From contig NTKT01000019.1 in NCBI GenBank assembly GCA_002457055.1, forward strand, positions 1 to 47,361: a stretch of DNA of 47,361 nucleotides, read 5' to 3'. The position numbers and the translations under genes are program-made. How positions within the stretch are numbered: the first letter of the stretch is position 1; each line of letters starts with the position of its first letter. The notes under the pieces are model-generated. The model was given only the letters and a program-made list of their open reading frames with translations, ran no database searches and was not told the origin of the DNA. Positions 45,527-47,361 of the stretch are shown here, one piece after another. This DNA is from Rhodobacteraceae bacterium MED-G08 (lineage in GTDB: Bacteria > Pseudomonadota > Alphaproteobacteria > Rhodobacterales > Rhodobacteraceae).

Positions 45527-47361
45527 ATGCTACAAATTAAAAATACTTCAAACAGTCCCGTTACTGCAGATGAAACTATTATTTATGAAATCAGATCTTT
45601 ATTTCCTGATTTTGACGAACGTTTACAGGATTTAATTGCGGGTATGTCGGGGTGTAGCCCCTTTCTTTATGGTTTAGTAAAAAAAGAAATTAACTGGATC
45701 AAAAATGCTTTGACTTCAACTAAAAGTCCTGAAGCGGAGATCATTAGTGAAGTATTGCAGAGCTCTGATGTAACTAAGAGCTTGCGGATTGCAAAAGGGC
45801 GAATTGCGCTTTGGACAGCGCTGCAGGATTTGTCTGGAAACTGGCAATTAGAAGATGTTAGTAAATGTCTGTCTGAGTTTGCAGATTTTAGCGTAAAGGT
45901 AGCTTTAAAAACTGCTATTGAGTCAATCATAGCCGAGAGAAAGTTTTCAAAATTAAAAAATTTTAATGATGCTGAACAGATCGGTATTTTCATTCTGGCA
46001 ATGGGAAAGTTGGGAGCTCGAGAGCTAAATTATTCATCTGATATTGACCTTGTATGCTTCTTTGATGATGAAAAATTGGCCGAAAAAGATCTCTTTGAAA
46101 CACGGAAAGCTGCAATTTCTGTTATAAAGGGAGTGACTAAGATTTTATCTGAGACAACAGAACATGGATATGTTTTCCGTACTGATCTAAGATTACGCCC
46201 GGACCCATCTGTAAACCCTGTTTGTATTGGATTTGAGGCAGCAGAGAAGTACTATGAGGCCTTAGGTCGAACATGGGAGCGGGCTGCTTATATAAAAGCA
46301 AGATATTGCGCGGGATCTAGTCCAATAGCGGTTAAGTTCCTAGCAGCATTGTATCCATTTGTATGGCGCAAATATCTTGATTTTGCTGCAATAGAGGATG
46401 CACATAGCATTCGCATAAGATACCAAAGAAAAATCGAGTTAAAAACAATTTCAAGTATTCTTGGTCATGACGTTAAGCTTGGTTTGGGTGGGATACGCGA
46501 TATTGAATTTTTTACACAAACTCGTCAGTTAATTGTGGGTGGAAGGGATCCTGACTTACAGGTCGCTGAAACTCTCGTTGCGCTAGCGAAACTGGCTGAA
46601 AAGGGTTGGGTTTCTACAGATACTTCAAAAAGATTAGCTGAGCACTACCGATTTCTTCGTAAGGTTGAGCATTTGTTACAAATGGTCAATGATGCACAAA
46701 CTCATACATTGCCTCAAACGGATGATGGATTTTTACGTTTGGCTAACTTTCTGATGTTAGATCGTACTGTATTCAAAGAGAAAATTATAAATGCATTAAA
46801 ATCTGTTCATGATCTTACGGAATCATTTTTCAATCCTGAAGAAGGCTCTATCCCCAAAACAGTTTTTCCGGAGGGTAAAACATATAGACATGATCTTATA
46901 AGCAGGTGGCCATCTTATCCTGCGCTCAGGACAGCCCGAGCTGAAGCATTATTTTTAAAGATACAACCAATCATATTGGAAAAATTGTCAAATGCAGTTG
47001 ATGCTGATCGCGCACTAATATCTTTTGATAAGTTTTTATCCTTACTGCCAGCTGGAGTTCAGCTATTTTCATTATTTAATACAAACAGACAACTTATTGA
47101 TCTTTTTATCGATATAATATCTTCATCGGATGCTTTATCTGAATATCTATCTGTTAATGTTCAAGTTTTAGATGCTGTGATTGGAGGTTCTTTCTGGAGT
47201 CAATGGCCAGGAGAAAAATCTCTTAGCCAAGATTTAGCAAATACAATTGCACGGGAACAGGACTATGAAAGCCAATTGAATGCATCTCGAAGATGGGGAA
47301 GGGAATGGCATTTCAGGATTGGTGTGCATTTACTAAGGGGCGTAATAACTCCCGAAATGGC
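45527..47361 (+). CDS. glnE: Bifunctional glutamine-synthetase adenylyltransferase/deadenylase, 5' part
   Basis: At least 611 residues are open from ATG at 45527 to the window edge with no stop, so the gene continues beyond. The full protein is about 900 or more residues. The first nucleotidyltransferase domain (deadenylylation in E. coli) has MGKLGARELNYSSDIDLVCFF with the SD.D metal residues; LGHDVKLGLGGIRDIEFFTQ follows and marks the GlnE family. REWHFRIGVHLLRGVI is near the right edge. It controls glutamine synthetase activity by reversible adenylylation in response to PII. No ribosome-binding site precedes the ATG, and no better upstream start is seen. Confidence 0.94.
   Translation, partial: MLQIKNTSNSPVTADETIIYEIRSLFPDFDERLQDLIAGMSGCSPFLYGLVKKEINWIKNALTSTKSPEAEIISEVLQSSDVTKSLRIAKGRIALWTALQDLSGNWQLEDVSKCLSEFADFSVKVALKTAIESIIAERKFSKLKNFNDAEQIGIFILAMGKLGARELNYSSDIDLVCFFDDEKLAEKDLFETRKAAISVIKGVTKILSETTEHGYVFRTDLRLRPDPSVNPVCIGFEAAEKYYEALGRTWERAAYIKARYCAGSSPIAVKFLAALYPFVWRKYLDFAAIEDAHSIRIRYQRKIELKTISSILGHDVKLGLGGIRDIEFFTQTRQLIVGGRDPDLQVAETLVALAKLAEKGWVSTDTSKRLAEHYRFLRKVEHLLQMVNDAQTHTLPQTDDGFLRLANFLMLDRTVFKEKIINALKSVHDLTESFFNPEEGSIPKTVFPEGKTYRHDLISRWPSYPALRTARAEALFLKIQPIILEKLSNAVDADRALISFDKFLSLLPAGVQLFSLFNTNRQLIDLFIDIISSSDALSEYLSVNVQVLDAVIGGSFWSQWPGEKSLSQDLANTIAREQDYESQLNASRRWGREWHFRIGVHLLRGVITPEM

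Noticed and set aside
45667-45993. 108-codon open frame on the minus strand
   Set aside because: It lies inside glnE in the opposite direction; the glnE frame has the family motifs.
1-47361. CRISPR array, insertion sequence, prophage or toxin-antitoxin module
   Set aside because: No repeat-spacer pattern, transposase, integrase, phage structural gene or recognised toxin pair was seen on either strand.

Overview
The window is a dense stretch of core chromosome from an AT-rich alphaproteobacterium, most likely a marine member of the Rhodobacterales/Roseobacter group. The evidence is the gene order: coaD near a gap-gap-tkt cluster, zapA with a coiled-coil partner, bolA-grxD behind purL, argC-ccmE-ccmF-ccmH, gltA-gltX-lexA, trpGDC-moaC-moeA, ppiD-trpE, and a long B12-dependent class II ribonucleotide reductase. 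The LexA box has the alphaproteobacterial form GTTC-N7-GTTC. The organism assignment is inferred from protein motifs and synteny; no database search was possible. I saw no insertion sequence, prophage, CRISPR array or rRNA. One tRNA (Pro-UGG) is present.

Layout. 1-4658: 3' end of coaD (+), then two GAPDH paralogues and transketolase (all -), with four LacI-type palindromic operators around the gap genes. 4860-5533: a ZauP-like coiled-coil gene and zapA (+), cell division. 5557-8419: purL-bolA-grxD (-). 8676-10580: an M24 hydrolase and an Asp/Glu-racemase-family enzyme (+). 10656-11579: LysR regulator (-), divergent from 11753-18276: acyltransferase, murI, argC, ccmE, ccmF, ccmH and an enoyl-CoA hydratase family gene (+). 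18291-26038: gltA, gltX, lexA, moeA, moaC, trpC, trpD, trpG (-), with overlapping or abutting stop/start codons from trpG to moeA. 26179-26790: an apparent remnant of a YibQ-type membrane protein (+). 26862-32793: fabI-gpt-aminotransferase-ppiD-trpE (-). 32922-34207: pdxH, a DUF192 protein and tRNA-Pro (+). 34664-38299: nrdJ (+). 38452-40606: acyl-CoA-synthetase-like gene and a FrnE/DsbA-family gene (-). 40607-41201: noncoding, with a candidate small RNA. 41202-41711: Lrp/AsnC regulator (+). 41689-45336: bpt-sufT-sufA-tpiA-P450 (-). 45527 to the end: 5' part of glnE (+).

How it works together. Most genes are biosynthetic or central-carbon housekeeping: the C3 part of glycolysis/gluconeogenesis and pentose phosphate shuffling (gap, gap2, tpiA, tkt), the TCA entry step (gltA), tryptophan, arginine, purine, molybdopterin, PLP, fatty-acid and peptidoglycan precursor steps, cytochrome c maturation, Fe-S assembly (sufA, sufT, grxD, bolA), nitrogen control (glnE), and the SOS regulator. 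I do not see a convincing undescribed multi-gene system. The most interesting signals are regulatory or evolutionary: the operator array at gap/gap2, a second GAPDH whose cofactor-site residues point to NADP(H), two candidate structured RNAs (after nrdJ and at about 40.8 kb), a probable YibQ relic with a likely AUU start, and a paired 17-bp direct repeat between the LysR gene and the acyltransferase gene.
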